From an uncultured beta proteobacterium (GTDB lineage Bacteria > Pseudomonadota > Gammaproteobacteria > Burkholderiales > SG8-41), in contig CAISJL010000019.1 in the NCBI GenBank assembly GCA_903885665.1, positions 1 to 43,096 on the forward strand: a stretch of DNA of 43,096 bases, written 5' to 3'. The notes beneath the pieces are model-generated. The model ran no database searches. It had not been told where the DNA came from and saw nothing but the letters and a program-made list of their open reading frames with translations. Both the position numbers and the translations under genes were made by a program. This document shows positions 16,883 to 24,978 of the stretch, one piece after another (within the stretch, counting starts at the first letter, position 1; every line of letters starts with the position of its first letter).

Positions 16883-17350
16883 ATGATTGATCAACACCCA
16901 CAACAACTGCTGACGCTGTGGCATCGCTTAAATGATGTTGATCAAGCTCGGCTATTAGATTACGCACAGTTATTGGTGTCTGCATCAGTAGCGGATCAAA
17001 TATTGCTACAAAGCCACGAGGCAATTAATGCTCATTTGGTCAGTCCTCAGCACTCCTTGGCTGAGCCGCACACCGTTTTGGATCAGGATGGGAATGCCGA
17101 GAGTGTAGTGTTGGCGATTCGCCGTCTACGTCGTCAGTATCCGATGTTAGAGCGGCGTAAATTATTGGGCCCATTATCAAGGTTATTGGCGCAGCACATG
17201 TTAGAGGATAGACCTGCTGCCGCAGTGATTGCTGAATGTGCGCAATTGTGCAAGCGCTTAAGTGCTGCGCAAGGCGATCATATGGCTGGTTCCTTGTCAG
17301 TGCAATCATTAGATTCTGAGTCAGTGATATCTGGAGCGCCCCGTGCCTAG
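16883..17350 (+). CDS. conserved small protein upstream of alr
   Basis: A 155-residue soluble protein of unknown function. I use the ATG at 16883 (MIDQHPQQLL); a GTG lies one codon earlier and no clear ribosome-binding site is visible. The N-terminal 40 residues are helical (LWHRLNDVDQARLLDYAQLL) and the conserved core is VVLAIRRLRRQYPMLERRKL, then LLAQHMLEDRPAAAVIAECA. I recall similar betaproteobacterial proteins with the AIRRLRxxYPML pattern but no assigned function. It overlaps the alr start by eight bases, so translation of alr is probably coupled to it. The last 35 residues look disordered. Confidence 0.7.
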   Translation: MIDQHPQQLLTLWHRLNDVDQARLLDYAQLLVSASVADQILLQSHEAINAHLVSPQHSLAEPHTVLDQDGNAESVVLAIRRLRRQYPMLERRKLLGPLSRLLAQHMLEDRPAAAVIAECAQLCKRLSAAQGDHMAGSLSVQSLDSESVISGAPRA

Positions 17351-18410
17351 ACCCACACTCGCAACAATTCATTGCAGTGCTTTGGCGCATAATTTGCAAC
17401 GCGTTCGATCATTAGCACCCAATGCAAAAGTCTTTGCTGTCATTAAAGCCAATGCTTATGGGCATGGATTCATGCGCGTGGCTCATGCATTGCAAACCGC
17501 AGATGGATTTGCGCTTTTAGAGTTTGATGCGGCAATTCAGTTACGTGAAGCTGGTTTTACCCAAGAAATATTGTTATTAGAGGGCTGTTTTGATCTTCAA
17601 GAAACAGTGCAGTGCGCGCAATACCAGCTGACCATTGTTGTACACAATCGGCATCAACTCGTTTGGTTGCAGCAATTGTCTGCAGGTGCTGGACTCAAAG
17701 TGTATTTAAAGGTGAATAGTGGTATGCATCGCTTAGGCTTTGCTGTGGCAGATGTGGCAAGTGTGTATCAGTCGCTTACAACCTGCCCCGCTGTATCGGT
17801 GGTCAATGTAATGACGCATTTTGCAGATGCCGATGGTGCCGGAATAACGAGTCAATTGCAGCAGTTTGACACCGCTATAGGGGGTGGTGATGTGTCTCAG
17901 AGTCTGGCTAATTCGGCTACGATTATTCGCTATCCACAGGCGCACCGTCAGTGGGTACGTGCTGGCATTATGCTCTATGGGAGCTCACCGATTGCTGGGG
18001 TTTCTGCAGCTGCTCTAGATTTGCGTCCGGCAATGACTTTGTCATCTGAAATTATTAGTGTGTGTCGAGTTAAGGCTGGTGATTGTGTTGGTTATGGTGG
18101 CACTTATAAGGTGAGTCAGCCAATGCGCTTGGGTGTTGTAGCTTGTGGTTATGCTGATGGTTATCCGCGGCATGCGCCAACCGGTACGCCGGTCCGCGTT
18201 GGCGACCACCTCACGCATACGGTTGGCCGGGTGTCTATGGATTTGTTAAGTGTAGATTTAACGCCATGGCCTGAGTTGGATCTGGGTGCGCCAGTTGTGT
18301 TGTGGGGAGAGGGTAATCCAATTGATGATGTTGCTCAGGCCGCCCAAACAATAAGTTATGAATTGCTGTGCGCTTTGAATCATAGAGTTGCTGTTCGTAA
18401 GCAAGAATAG
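17343..18410 (+). CDS. alr: alanine racemase
   Basis: A 355-residue PLP enzyme that converts L-alanine to D-alanine for peptidoglycan. The start is a GTG at 17343, supported by GGAG six bases upstream and by the normal N-terminus MPRPTLATIHCSALAHNLQR; it overlaps the preceding gene by eight bases. The cofactor lysine is K35 in VFAVIKANAYGHG, and the opposing catalytic tyrosine is Y270 in VVACGYADGYPR. Other family blocks are LKVNSGMHRLGF, VRAGIMLYGSSP and GRVSMDLLSVDLT. Length is typical. It probably forms one transcript with the small upstream gene; radA follows after 122 bases. Nothing odd in the active site. Confidence 0.95.
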   Translation: MPRPTLATIHCSALAHNLQRVRSLAPNAKVFAVIKANAYGHGFMRVAHALQTADGFALLEFDAAIQLREAGFTQEILLLEGCFDLQETVQCAQYQLTIVVHNRHQLVWLQQLSAGAGLKVYLKVNSGMHRLGFAVADVASVYQSLTTCPAVSVVNVMTHFADADGAGITSQLQQFDTAIGGGDVSQSLANSATIIRYPQAHRQWVRAGIMLYGSSPIAGVSAAALDLRPAMTLSSEIISVCRVKAGDCVGYGGTYKVSQPMRLGVVACGYADGYPRHAPTGTPVRVGDHLTHTVGRVSMDLLSVDLTPWPELDLGAPVVLWGEGNPIDDVAQAAQTISYELLCALNHRVAVRKQE

Positions 18411-18532
18411 GTTATGGGTGAGGCTTCATGTTTTTAGCGTGAGCGGCTACAAGATATAGAGCGGCAGTGTAGCCCTTGGTCATGGATGACATAGAACCGG
18501 TGCTGATTTAGATCGATTACATAGGAATAATG

Positions 18533-19900
18533 ATGGCCAAAGCCAAGACGATTTATGTGTGTACGGATTGTGGTGGTCAAGCCCATAAGTGGCAGGGGCA
18601 ATGTCCGCATTGTCAGGTGTGGAATACATTAGTGGAGTCTGTTGCTGAGCCGGTTGTGGCCTCTGCTAATCGTTACTCATTGATAGCCGAGACTGGACAG
18701 TTGCAGCGTTTGTCTGAAGTTGAGGCGAATGAGGAATCTAGGATATCAAGTGGGATTGCTGAGTTTGATCGGGTATTAGGTGGCGGATTAGTGCCCGGTG
18801 CGGTGATTTTAATAGGAGGCGATCCGGGGATTGGGAAATCAACATTGTTATTGCAGTCTTTAGCAACGATTGGTGCTGCGCATAAAGTGTTATATATCAG
18901 CGGTGAGGAGTCGCCTCAGCAAATTGCGTTACGAGCGAGGCGCTTAACTGTTGATTCTGCAGAAATGCAGATTTTGCCAGAGACTAGTCTCGGTAAAATA
19001 CAGGCAGTGATTCAAGCAGAAAAGCCAGAGATTGCAGTGATAGATTCGATTCAGACTTTATACTCTGAGTTACTCACTTCTGCGCCAGGCTCAGTAGCGC
19101 AAGTGCGCGAGTGCGCTGCACAATTAACTCGATTGGCAAAATCAACTGCAACAACTATTATCTTTGTTGGGCATGTGACTAAAGAAGGGACTCTTGCTGG
19201 TCCTAGGGTGTTGGAGCATATGGTCGATACAGTTCTCTATTTTGAGGGCGACACCCATTCTAGTTTTCGTTTGATTAGGGCATTTAAGAATCGATTTGGT
19301 GCGGTGAATGAATTAGGTGTTTTCGCGATGACCGACAAAGGCCTAAAGGGTGTAGCTAATCCTTCTGCTTTGTTTTTATCGCAACATGACACTGAAGTGG
19401 CAGGTTCATGCGTGTTGGTGACACAAGAAGGCACTCGCCCATTATTGGTTGAAGTGCAAGCCTTAGTGGATGCTGCGCATGCGCCTAATCCGCGTCGACT
19501 TAGTGTGGGTTTAGAGCAGAATCGACTCGCATTATTACTGGCTGTGTTGCATCGCCATTCTGGCATTGCTTGTTATGATCAGGATGTATTTGTGAATGCC
19601 GTCGGTGGTGTGCGGATTACTGAGCCTGCTGCTGACTTGGCGGTGTTAATGGCTGTTGTCAGTTCACTTAAGAATAAGCCGCTCCCTAAAAAATTGGTGG
19701 TCTTTGGTGAGGTTGGTCTTGCTGGTGAAGTGCGACCCGTGCAGCGTGGGCAGGAGCGTCTTAAGGAGGCTGCAAAATTAGGTTTTACGCACGCATTGGT
19801 TCCGCATGCTAATCAGCCACGGCAAGCAATCGATGGCTTAAAGGTCATTGCGGTACGTAGAATTGAAGATGCGGTATTGCATTTTCGTGATGGTTTTTAA
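18533..19900 (+). CDS. radA: DNA repair ATPase RadA (Sms)
   Basis: A 455-residue RecA-like helicase that drives branch migration in recombination. I prefer the second of two adjacent ATGs (18533, MAKAKTIYVC) because AGGA is six bases before it. The N-terminal zinc finger has C10-x2-C13 and C24-x2-C27. Walker A is GGDPGIGKST near 95-104. The RadA-specific motif KNRFG is in RAFKNRFGAVNELGVF, and the C-terminal Lon-protease-like domain contains GGVRITEPAADLAVLMAVVS and VFGEVGLAGEVRPV. Length and order are standard. It follows alr, a common order in Burkholderiales. Confidence 0.95.
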   Translation: MAKAKTIYVCTDCGGQAHKWQGQCPHCQVWNTLVESVAEPVVASANRYSLIAETGQLQRLSEVEANEESRISSGIAEFDRVLGGGLVPGAVILIGGDPGIGKSTLLLQSLATIGAAHKVLYISGEESPQQIALRARRLTVDSAEMQILPETSLGKIQAVIQAEKPEIAVIDSIQTLYSELLTSAPGSVAQVRECAAQLTRLAKSTATTIIFVGHVTKEGTLAGPRVLEHMVDTVLYFEGDTHSSFRLIRAFKNRFGAVNELGVFAMTDKGLKGVANPSALFLSQHDTEVAGSCVLVTQEGTRPLLVEVQALVDAAHAPNPRRLSVGLEQNRLALLLAVLHRHSGIACYDQDVFVNAVGGVRITEPAADLAVLMAVVSSLKNKPLPKKLVVFGEVGLAGEVRPVQRGQERLKEAAKLGFTHALVPHANQPRQAIDGLKVIAVRRIEDAVLHFRDGF

Positions 19901-19933
19901 AAGTCGCGTTAAATCAGGATGTTGCGCAATCTA

Positions 19934-19954
19934 ATTGACCACAGTGTGGTCAAT
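19934..19954. promoter_or_regulatory. 21-base palindrome, candidate operator
   Basis: ATTGACCACA, G, TGTGGTCAAT is a perfect ten-base inverted repeat around one base. It lies 34 bases after radA and about 100 bases upstream of the etfB promoter candidate. No T-run follows it, so an operator for a dimeric regulator fits better than a terminator. The regulator is unknown. Confidence 0.45.
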
Positions 19955-20052
19955 AATGCTTACCTTGCGTTAGTTGATGCGGTAAAATGCATGATCTGAT
20001 TTAGAGAGGTTCTGTCCGAATGCGCGTGTTGCTTATATAAAAAGTGAGTGTA

Positions 20053-20080
20053 TTGACGATTTGTTGTTACGCGTTATGTT
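20053..20080 (+). promoter_or_regulatory. sigma-70-type promoter candidate for etfBA
   Basis: TTGACG (20053-20058) and TATGTT (20075-20080) are separated by 16 bases, giving five and four of six consensus matches. A transcript would start near 20087, leaving a 5' leader of about 26 bases before etfB. Confidence 0.5.
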
Positions 20081-20112
20081 GATTTTAGGTTTGTTTTCTT
20101 ATTGGAGTGCCC

Positions 20113-20862
20113 ATGAAGGTTTTAGTCACAGTCAAACGGGTTATCGATCCCTACGTTAAGGTTCGCGTGAAATCAGATGGTACCGGTGTTGAAACTGCAA
20201 ATGTCAAAATGGCAATGAATCCATTTTGTGAAATCGCGGTTGAGCAGGCGGTTCGTATGAAAGAAGCTGGAGTGGTCACGGAAATTATTGCCGTCTCGAT
20301 TGGCGCTACACAATGTCAAGAAACATTGCGTACTGCAATGGCAATGGGTGTGGATCGCGGCATTTTGGTTGAAACTGCTGCTGAAGTTCAACCATTGGCA
20401 GTTGCTAAGATTGTGAAAGCAATTATTGATAAAGAGCAACCAAAATTAGTGATTATGGGTAAGCAGGCGATTGATGATGATTCGAATCAATCAGGGCAAA
20501 TGGTTTCTGCGCTATTAGGTTGGCCACAGGCAACATTCACTTCAGCTATTACAGTAAATGGCGATGAAGCTGAAGTTAAGCGTGAAATTGATGGTGGTAT
20601 GGAACAGCTGACGATTAAGTTGCCAGCCGTGATTACGACTGATTTGCGCCTAAATGAGCCTAGATATGTAACGCTACCCAATATTATGAAGGCTAAGAAA
20701 AAGCCTTTAGAAATTATTAAACCAGAAGATTTGGGTGTAGATATAGCCCCACGCCTGAAAACGCTCAAGGTTGCTGAACCACCTAAGCGTAGTGCTGGGG
20801 TTAAGGTTGAAGATGTTAAAGAGCTTGTGTCTAAACTTAAAAATGAAGCAAGGGTGATCTAG
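20113..20862 (+). CDS. etfB: electron transfer flavoprotein beta subunit
   Basis: A 249-residue subunit, the usual length, of the ETF heterodimer that takes electrons from acyl-CoA dehydrogenases. The ATG at 20113 ([14 protein letters not shown]) follows GGAG at six bases; a GTG two codons earlier lies in that site. Family blocks include [22 protein letters not shown]-like [26 protein letters not shown] (nucleotide-binding region) and [20 protein letters not shown], which forms the recognition loop for partner dehydrogenases. The etfA start codon follows its stop with no gap, and an acyl-CoA dehydrogenase gene lies just downstream. Confidence 0.95.
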   Translation: MKVLVTVKRVIDPYVKVRVKSDGTGVETANVKMAMNPFCEIAVEQAVRMKEAGVVTEIIAVSIGATQCQETLRTAMAMGVDRGILVETAAEVQPLAVAKIVKAIIDKEQPKLVIMGKQAIDDDSNQSGQMVSALLGWPQATFTSAITVNGDEAEVKREIDGGMEQLTIKLPAVITTDLRLNEPRYVTLPNIMKAKKKPLEIIKPEDLGVDIAPRLKTLKVAEPPKRSAGVKVEDVKELVSKLKNEARVI

Positions 20863-21792
20863 ATGGCAGTTCTCGTGATAGCCGAACATGACGGCAAACT
20901 ACTCAAGCCTGGTACCACTAATACCGTGACTGCTGCAACCAAAATCGGTGGCGATATCACCATGTTAGTGATTGGTCATGATTGTGGTGGTGCGGCGCAG
21001 GTTGCTGCACAAGTTGCTGGTGTATCTAAGGTGTTGCATGTTGATGCTGCGCATTACGCTGGCGCTGTAGCTGAAAACATCACTGCACTTGTGCAATCAA
21101 TTGCACAGCACTATTCACACATTTTGGCTCCGGCAACGGGTTTTGGTAAAAACTTTATGCCGCGCTTGGCTGCAATGCTGGATGTTCAGCAGATTTCAGA
21201 TATTAGCGCGGTAGAGTCTGCAGATACATTTGTGCGTCCTATCTATGCTGGCAATGTCATGGCCACTGTGCAATCAACTGATTCAATAAAGGTGATTACC
21301 GTGCGTGCGACTGGTTTTGAGGCGGCAGCCACTGGTGGCAGTGCAGCGGTAGAGTCACTGGCTGCTGGCCCGGACACGGGATTGTCACGCTTTAATGGTC
21401 AGGAGCTTTCCAAGTCAGATCGCCCAGAGTTAACCGCTGCAAGAATCATTGTTTCTGGTGGTCGAGGTATGGGTAGTGGCGAGAACTTCAAGATTCTTGA
21501 AACGCTTGCTGATAAGTTAGGCGCTGCGGTAGGTGCATCAAGAGCTGCTGTAGATTCTGGATACGTGCCTAACGACTACCAAGTGGGTCAGACCGGTAAG
21601 ATTGTCGCGCCTGATTTGTATATCGCTGTTGGTATCTCGGGTGCAATTCAGCATTTGGCTGGGATGAAAGATAGCAAAGTCATTATTGCAATTAATAAGG
21701 ATGCGGAAGCACCTATATTTTCAGTTGCTGATTACTGGTTGGTTGATGATTTGTTTAAAGCAGTGCCTGAATTGACGCAACAATTGTCCTAG
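20863..21792 (+). CDS. etfA: electron transfer flavoprotein alpha subunit
   Basis: A 309-residue FAD-binding subunit of ETF. The ATG directly follows the etfB stop, with AAGCAAGGG upstream, so the two are translated together. The N-terminal domain starts MAVLVIAEHDGKLLKPGTTN. The C-terminal FAD domain shows SGGRGMGSGENF, GAAVGASRAAVDSGYVPNDY, QVGQTGKIVAPDLYIAVGIS and GAIQHLAGMKDSKVIIAINK, all canonical. The electron acceptor, ETF-ubiquinone oxidoreductase, is not in the window. Two hairpins end the transcript. Confidence 0.95.
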   Translation: MAVLVIAEHDGKLLKPGTTNTVTAATKIGGDITMLVIGHDCGGAAQVAAQVAGVSKVLHVDAAHYAGAVAENITALVQSIAQHYSHILAPATGFGKNFMPRLAAMLDVQQISDISAVESADTFVRPIYAGNVMATVQSTDSIKVITVRATGFEAAATGGSAAVESLAAGPDTGLSRFNGQELSKSDRPELTAARIIVSGGRGMGSGENFKILETLADKLGAAVGASRAAVDSGYVPNDYQVGQTGKIVAPDLYIAVGISGAIQHLAGMKDSKVIIAINKDAEAPIFSVADYWLVDDLFKAVPELTQQLS

Positions 21793-21851
21793 AAAATTAT
21801 ATTTTCTAGTGAGGTAAATAAAAACGCCCTAATAATGGGGCGTTTTTATTT
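21789..21851 (+). terminator. double hairpin terminator after etfBA
   Basis: The first stem, CTAGAAAAT (21789-21797) with 21801-21809, begins on the etfA stop codon. The second is stronger: AAATAAAAACGCCC (21816-21829) pairs with 21838-21851, with the T-rich arm giving the U-tract. It separates etfBA from the acyl-CoA dehydrogenase, so the latter needs its own promoter or readthrough. Confidence 0.85.
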
Positions 21852-21925
21852 ATGATGGCATCCTTATTTAAAAAGTAAAGTTATAGAGTTGATTGCTTAA
21901 TGGATGCATTTATGATGGAGGAGAC

Positions 21926-23671
21926 ATGACAATCTATTCGGCACCATTGCAGGATATGCAGTTTGCAATCCAAGAGTTTGGCGGTTTCGATGATTGGCAG
22001 CACTTAGAGGGTGCAGAGGATTGGAGCGCCGAGTTGCTAGAGGCGATATTAGATCAAGCGTCTAAGTTTGCTAATGGTGTATTGTCGCCACTGAATCGCA
22101 CAGGCGATATGCAAGGTGCGCAGTGGGTAGATGGTCGGGTTCTTGCGCCAGATGGTTTCCGAGATGCATATCAGCAATTTATTGCAGCAGGTTGGAGTGG
22201 TTTATCGGCTGATCCACTATGGGGTGGACAAGGCCTGCCTTATTCGTTAGCGATGATGGTGCAAGAAATTTGGAATAGTGCCAATATGGCATTTTGCCTT
22301 TGCCCTATGTTGACAACAGGTGTGCAGGAGACATTGAAAAGACATGGTTCAGCACAGTTGCAGAACAGTTATTTAAGAAAATTAGTCAGCGGTGAATGGA
22401 CCGGCACGATGAATTTGACTGAGCCCCAAGCTGGTTCAGATCTATCGGCAATACGTACACGTGCAGTTCCTGAGGATGATTATTTTCGAATTACTGGTAC
22501 CAAAATATATATTACTTGGGGAGCGCACGATCTTGCTGAAAATATAGTGCATTTAGTGTTGGCCAGACTGCCTGACGCTCCTGAGGGTGTTAAAGGCATA
22601 TCCTTATTTGTAGTGCCACAATACTTACCTAACGCTGAGGGTGAATGTGGCGAAATGAATGATGTTCGCTGTGTTTCGATTGAGCGCAAATTAGGTATCC
22701 ATGCAAGCCCAACTTGTGTGATGAGCTATGGCGATCACAAAGGGGCAATTGGCTATTTAGTGGGCGAGCCACACCATGGCTTGGCGTATATGTTTACTAT
22801 GATGAATCACGCGCGTCTGGGTGTAGGTGTTGAAGGGCTTGCAATTGCAGAAAGTGCGTATCAGCAAGCGCTTTTATATGCCCGCTCCAGAGTTCAGGGG
22901 CGACTGCCTGGTGTGCGTGAGGGGGAGCGAGTCAGTGTTATTGAGCTGCCTGATGTGAAACGGATGTTATTAACGATGCGCGCTTCAATTGATGCAATGC
23001 GTGCATTGTGTTGTTATATGGCAGGTATGATGGATCGCAGTCATCGTCATCATGACCATCAACAACGTATAGCCGCTAAAGCTCGATTAGATTTGTTAAA
23101 TCCAGTAGCAAAAGGGTGGTGTACGGAAAATGCCGTCGACTTGGTGTCAATGGCCATGCAAGTCCATGGGGGCACTGGGTATATTGAAGCAACTGGAATA
23201 GCACAGTGCTATCGTGACATCAGAATTACCACTATTTATGAAGGCACTACTGCAATACAAGCCAATGATTTAGTCAATCGTAAACTAGGATTAGATGGTG
23301 GTGCTGAGATGTTAGCGTTGATTGATGAAATGCGTGGCCTGAAATTAAATATCCAAGTTGCTGATAATCAGATGCAGCTGTTGATTGATCACTATTTAAA
23401 CGCCTTATTGTCATTTGAACGTGCTACGAAGTGGGTAGTTTCTCAAAGCCGACATCCAATGGCAGTGGCTGCAGTAGCAGTGACTTATATGCGTATGACA
23501 GGGATTGTGGTTGGTGTATGGTTGATACTTCGTGGGGCTTCGCGTTCAAATACCAAGATGAGTGTAGCGCAGTTTTATATTAAAAATGTGTTACCTCAGG
23601 TGAGTGCTTATGAGCAAGTCATTATCGCTGGCGCATCGAGTACTTTAGATTTTGATTCATCTTTGTTGTGA
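21926..23671 (+). CDS. acyl-CoA dehydrogenase, long form with C-terminal extension
   Basis: A 581-residue FAD enzyme that forms a 2,3-double bond in an acyl-CoA and passes electrons to ETF. The ATG at 21926 (MTIYSAPLQDMQFAIQE) follows GGAGGAG. Blocks include GEWTGTMNLTEPQAGSDL (substrate and FAD loop), NHARLGVGVEGLAIAE, MQVHGGTGYIE (411-421) and RDIRITTIYEGTTAIQAND, where E439 is the expected catalytic base position. The extra C-terminal domain of about 120 residues puts it with the roughly 590-residue FadE/DmdC-like group, which includes 3-methylmercaptopropionyl-CoA dehydrogenases, so chain-length preference is open. Linked to etfBA in function. The next small gene starts seven bases after its stop. 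Confidence 0.9.
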   Translation: MTIYSAPLQDMQFAIQEFGGFDDWQHLEGAEDWSAELLEAILDQASKFANGVLSPLNRTGDMQGAQWVDGRVLAPDGFRDAYQQFIAAGWSGLSADPLWGGQGLPYSLAMMVQEIWNSANMAFCLCPMLTTGVQETLKRHGSAQLQNSYLRKLVSGEWTGTMNLTEPQAGSDLSAIRTRAVPEDDYFRITGTKIYITWGAHDLAENIVHLVLARLPDAPEGVKGISLFVVPQYLPNAEGECGEMNDVRCVSIERKLGIHASPTCVMSYGDHKGAIGYLVGEPHHGLAYMFTMMNHARLGVGVEGLAIAESAYQQALLYARSRVQGRLPGVREGERVSVIELPDVKRMLLTMRASIDAMRALCCYMAGMMDRSHRHHDHQQRIAAKARLDLLNPVAKGWCTENAVDLVSMAMQVHGGTGYIEATGIAQCYRDIRITTIYEGTTAIQANDLVNRKLGLDGGAEMLALIDEMRGLKLNIQVADNQMQLLIDHYLNALLSFERATKWVVSQSRHPMAVAAVAVTYMRMTGIVVGVWLILRGASRSNTKMSVAQFYIKNVLPQVSAYEQVIIAGASSTLDFDSSLL

Positions 23672-23678
23672 GGGTGTT

Positions 23679-24014
23679 ATGGGTATTCAGGTGCAGCGAA
23701 TGTGTTGGATGTGTCATATTTCAGTTTGTCTGATGATGGCTTGTGGCGTCAGTTTCTATGCCGAATTGGCACAAGCGGAATTCACTTGTCCGCAACTCCT
23801 GGAGTATGCTGAAAAGGGATTGTCATTACGTGATCAAGGTGCAAGTCTGAGTATGGTGCAAAGAGAGTTGCTAGACGCAGGCATTGTTAAGACGCTCAAT
23901 GCAGAAGAATTGATATTGATACGACAGGTGATTGCCAAGACATTTACGGCTGAAATTTCTATATATGATTTAATGAGTCAATGTCAGGCGGAAGCAAAGG
24001 GGGCGAAGCATTAG
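23679..24014 (+). CDS. small secreted protein at the head of the methyltransferase array
   Basis: A 111-residue protein. I use the ATG at 23679 (MGIQVQRMC), preceded by GTGAGGGTG; the frame extends into the acyl-CoA dehydrogenase gene but without a better start. Residues 1-35 look like a Sec signal peptide with cleavage near ELAQA-EF. The mature part of about 76 residues is helical, with two cysteines (after EFT and in MSQCQAEAKG) that could form a disulfide. I recognise no family. It starts seven bases after the dehydrogenase stop, so it is probably cotranscribed with it, and lies 81 bases before the first exported methyltransferase. A role as partner or substrate of those enzymes is conceivable but unsupported. 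Confidence 0.6.
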   Translation: MGIQVQRMCWMCHISVCLMMACGVSFYAELAQAEFTCPQLLEYAEKGLSLRDQGASLSMVQRELLDAGIVKTLNAEELILIRQVIAKTFTAEISIYDLMSQCQAEAKGAKH

Positions 24015-24095
24015 GTATTAGGCGCCTGATATTCAATTTTGATTATTTAATATTAAGTATTTTAGTTTTGAAATATATTTAATAAAGGAAGGGTA

Positions 24096-24965
24096 GTGCA
24101 TATTTATAAATTTTTATATTTGTTATTTGGGACCTTGCTAAGTTTTTGCTATGTCGAGGTGAGCTCCAGTGCTGAACGTCAGCCGGTAGTGCCTCCTGAG
24201 TATGAGCGTGATGGTGGCCCCTATGTGCCTACGCCAAATATTGTTGTTGATCGAATGTTGAGCCTAGCACAGGTGCGGGCGGGAGATCATCTGATTGATT
24301 TAGGCTCTGGTGATGGTGTGATAGTCATTACTGCGGCCACCAAGTATGAATTAACTGCATATGGGGTTGATATTGATGAAGAGCTGATTCGATTAAGTAA
24401 TTTGAGGGCTAAAAATTTAGGGATCAATCAGCGCGTTTTATTTGAAGTAAAAGATATTTTTAAAACCGATTTGAGCAAGGCATCGGTAGTAACTCTATAT
24501 TTGCTGCCCGAAATGATGGAGAGATTAGAGAGTAAGCTGTATTCAGAATTACAGCCCGGCACTCGAATTGTATCTCACGATTATTTCTTTCCAAATTGGA
24601 AGCACAGTGCTCAAGTCGATTTTTCTATACCTGAGAAAGAATTCATTTCTGGAGTGCCACATGCTTATTTGTACTTATGGGTGGTGCCCGCTAAAGTAGT
24701 GGGTAATTGGGCAGTGCAATTCAATAGTAATAATCATAATCGGCTTAGATTGTCACAGAATTTCCAAAATTTAAGTGGCGACCTATTGATAGATGGTCAG
24801 TCACATCCGTTGATATATTCCCAGTTAATGGGTAATCAAATCAAATTTGAAGTTGTTGTGGGCGCAGATCGACTGCAGTTTAGCGGTAATGTTGAGGGTG
24901 AGAAAATTTCTGGGGAGTTACTTCGCGGCAATCTAGTATTGCCGTGGTTCGCCCAGCGACAATAA
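24096..24965 (+). CDS. exported FAM173-like methyltransferase 1
   Basis: A 289-residue class I methyltransferase with an export signal. The start is a GTG at 24096, just after AAGGAAGGG. Residues 1-26 form a hydrophobic signal or anchor. YVPTP (43-47) precedes motif I DLGSGDG (68-74), then GVDID, DIFKTDLSKASVVTLYLLPE and LQPGTRIVSHDY. From about 195 a beta-rich domain follows (VPAKVVGNWAVQF to the end) that is shared by all four paralogues. The YVPxx plus DLGSGDGR layout matches FAM173 lysine methyltransferases. Here motif I ends in V instead of the R found in the other three copies, and the loop before the C-terminal domain is longer, so this is the most diverged copy. It converges on the membrane spermidine-synthase-like gene with 13 bases between stops. 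Confidence 0.8.
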   Translation: MHIYKFLYLLFGTLLSFCYVEVSSSAERQPVVPPEYERDGGPYVPTPNIVVDRMLSLAQVRAGDHLIDLGSGDGVIVITAATKYELTAYGVDIDEELIRLSNLRAKNLGINQRVLFEVKDIFKTDLSKASVVTLYLLPEMMERLESKLYSELQPGTRIVSHDYFFPNWKHSAQVDFSIPEKEFISGVPHAYLYLWVVPAKVVGNWAVQFNSNNHNRLRLSQNFQNLSGDLLIDGQSHPLIYSQLMGNQIKFEVVVGADRLQFSGNVEGEKISGELLRGNLVLPWFAQRQ

Positions 24966-24978
24966 TGCTTTCGATGTT

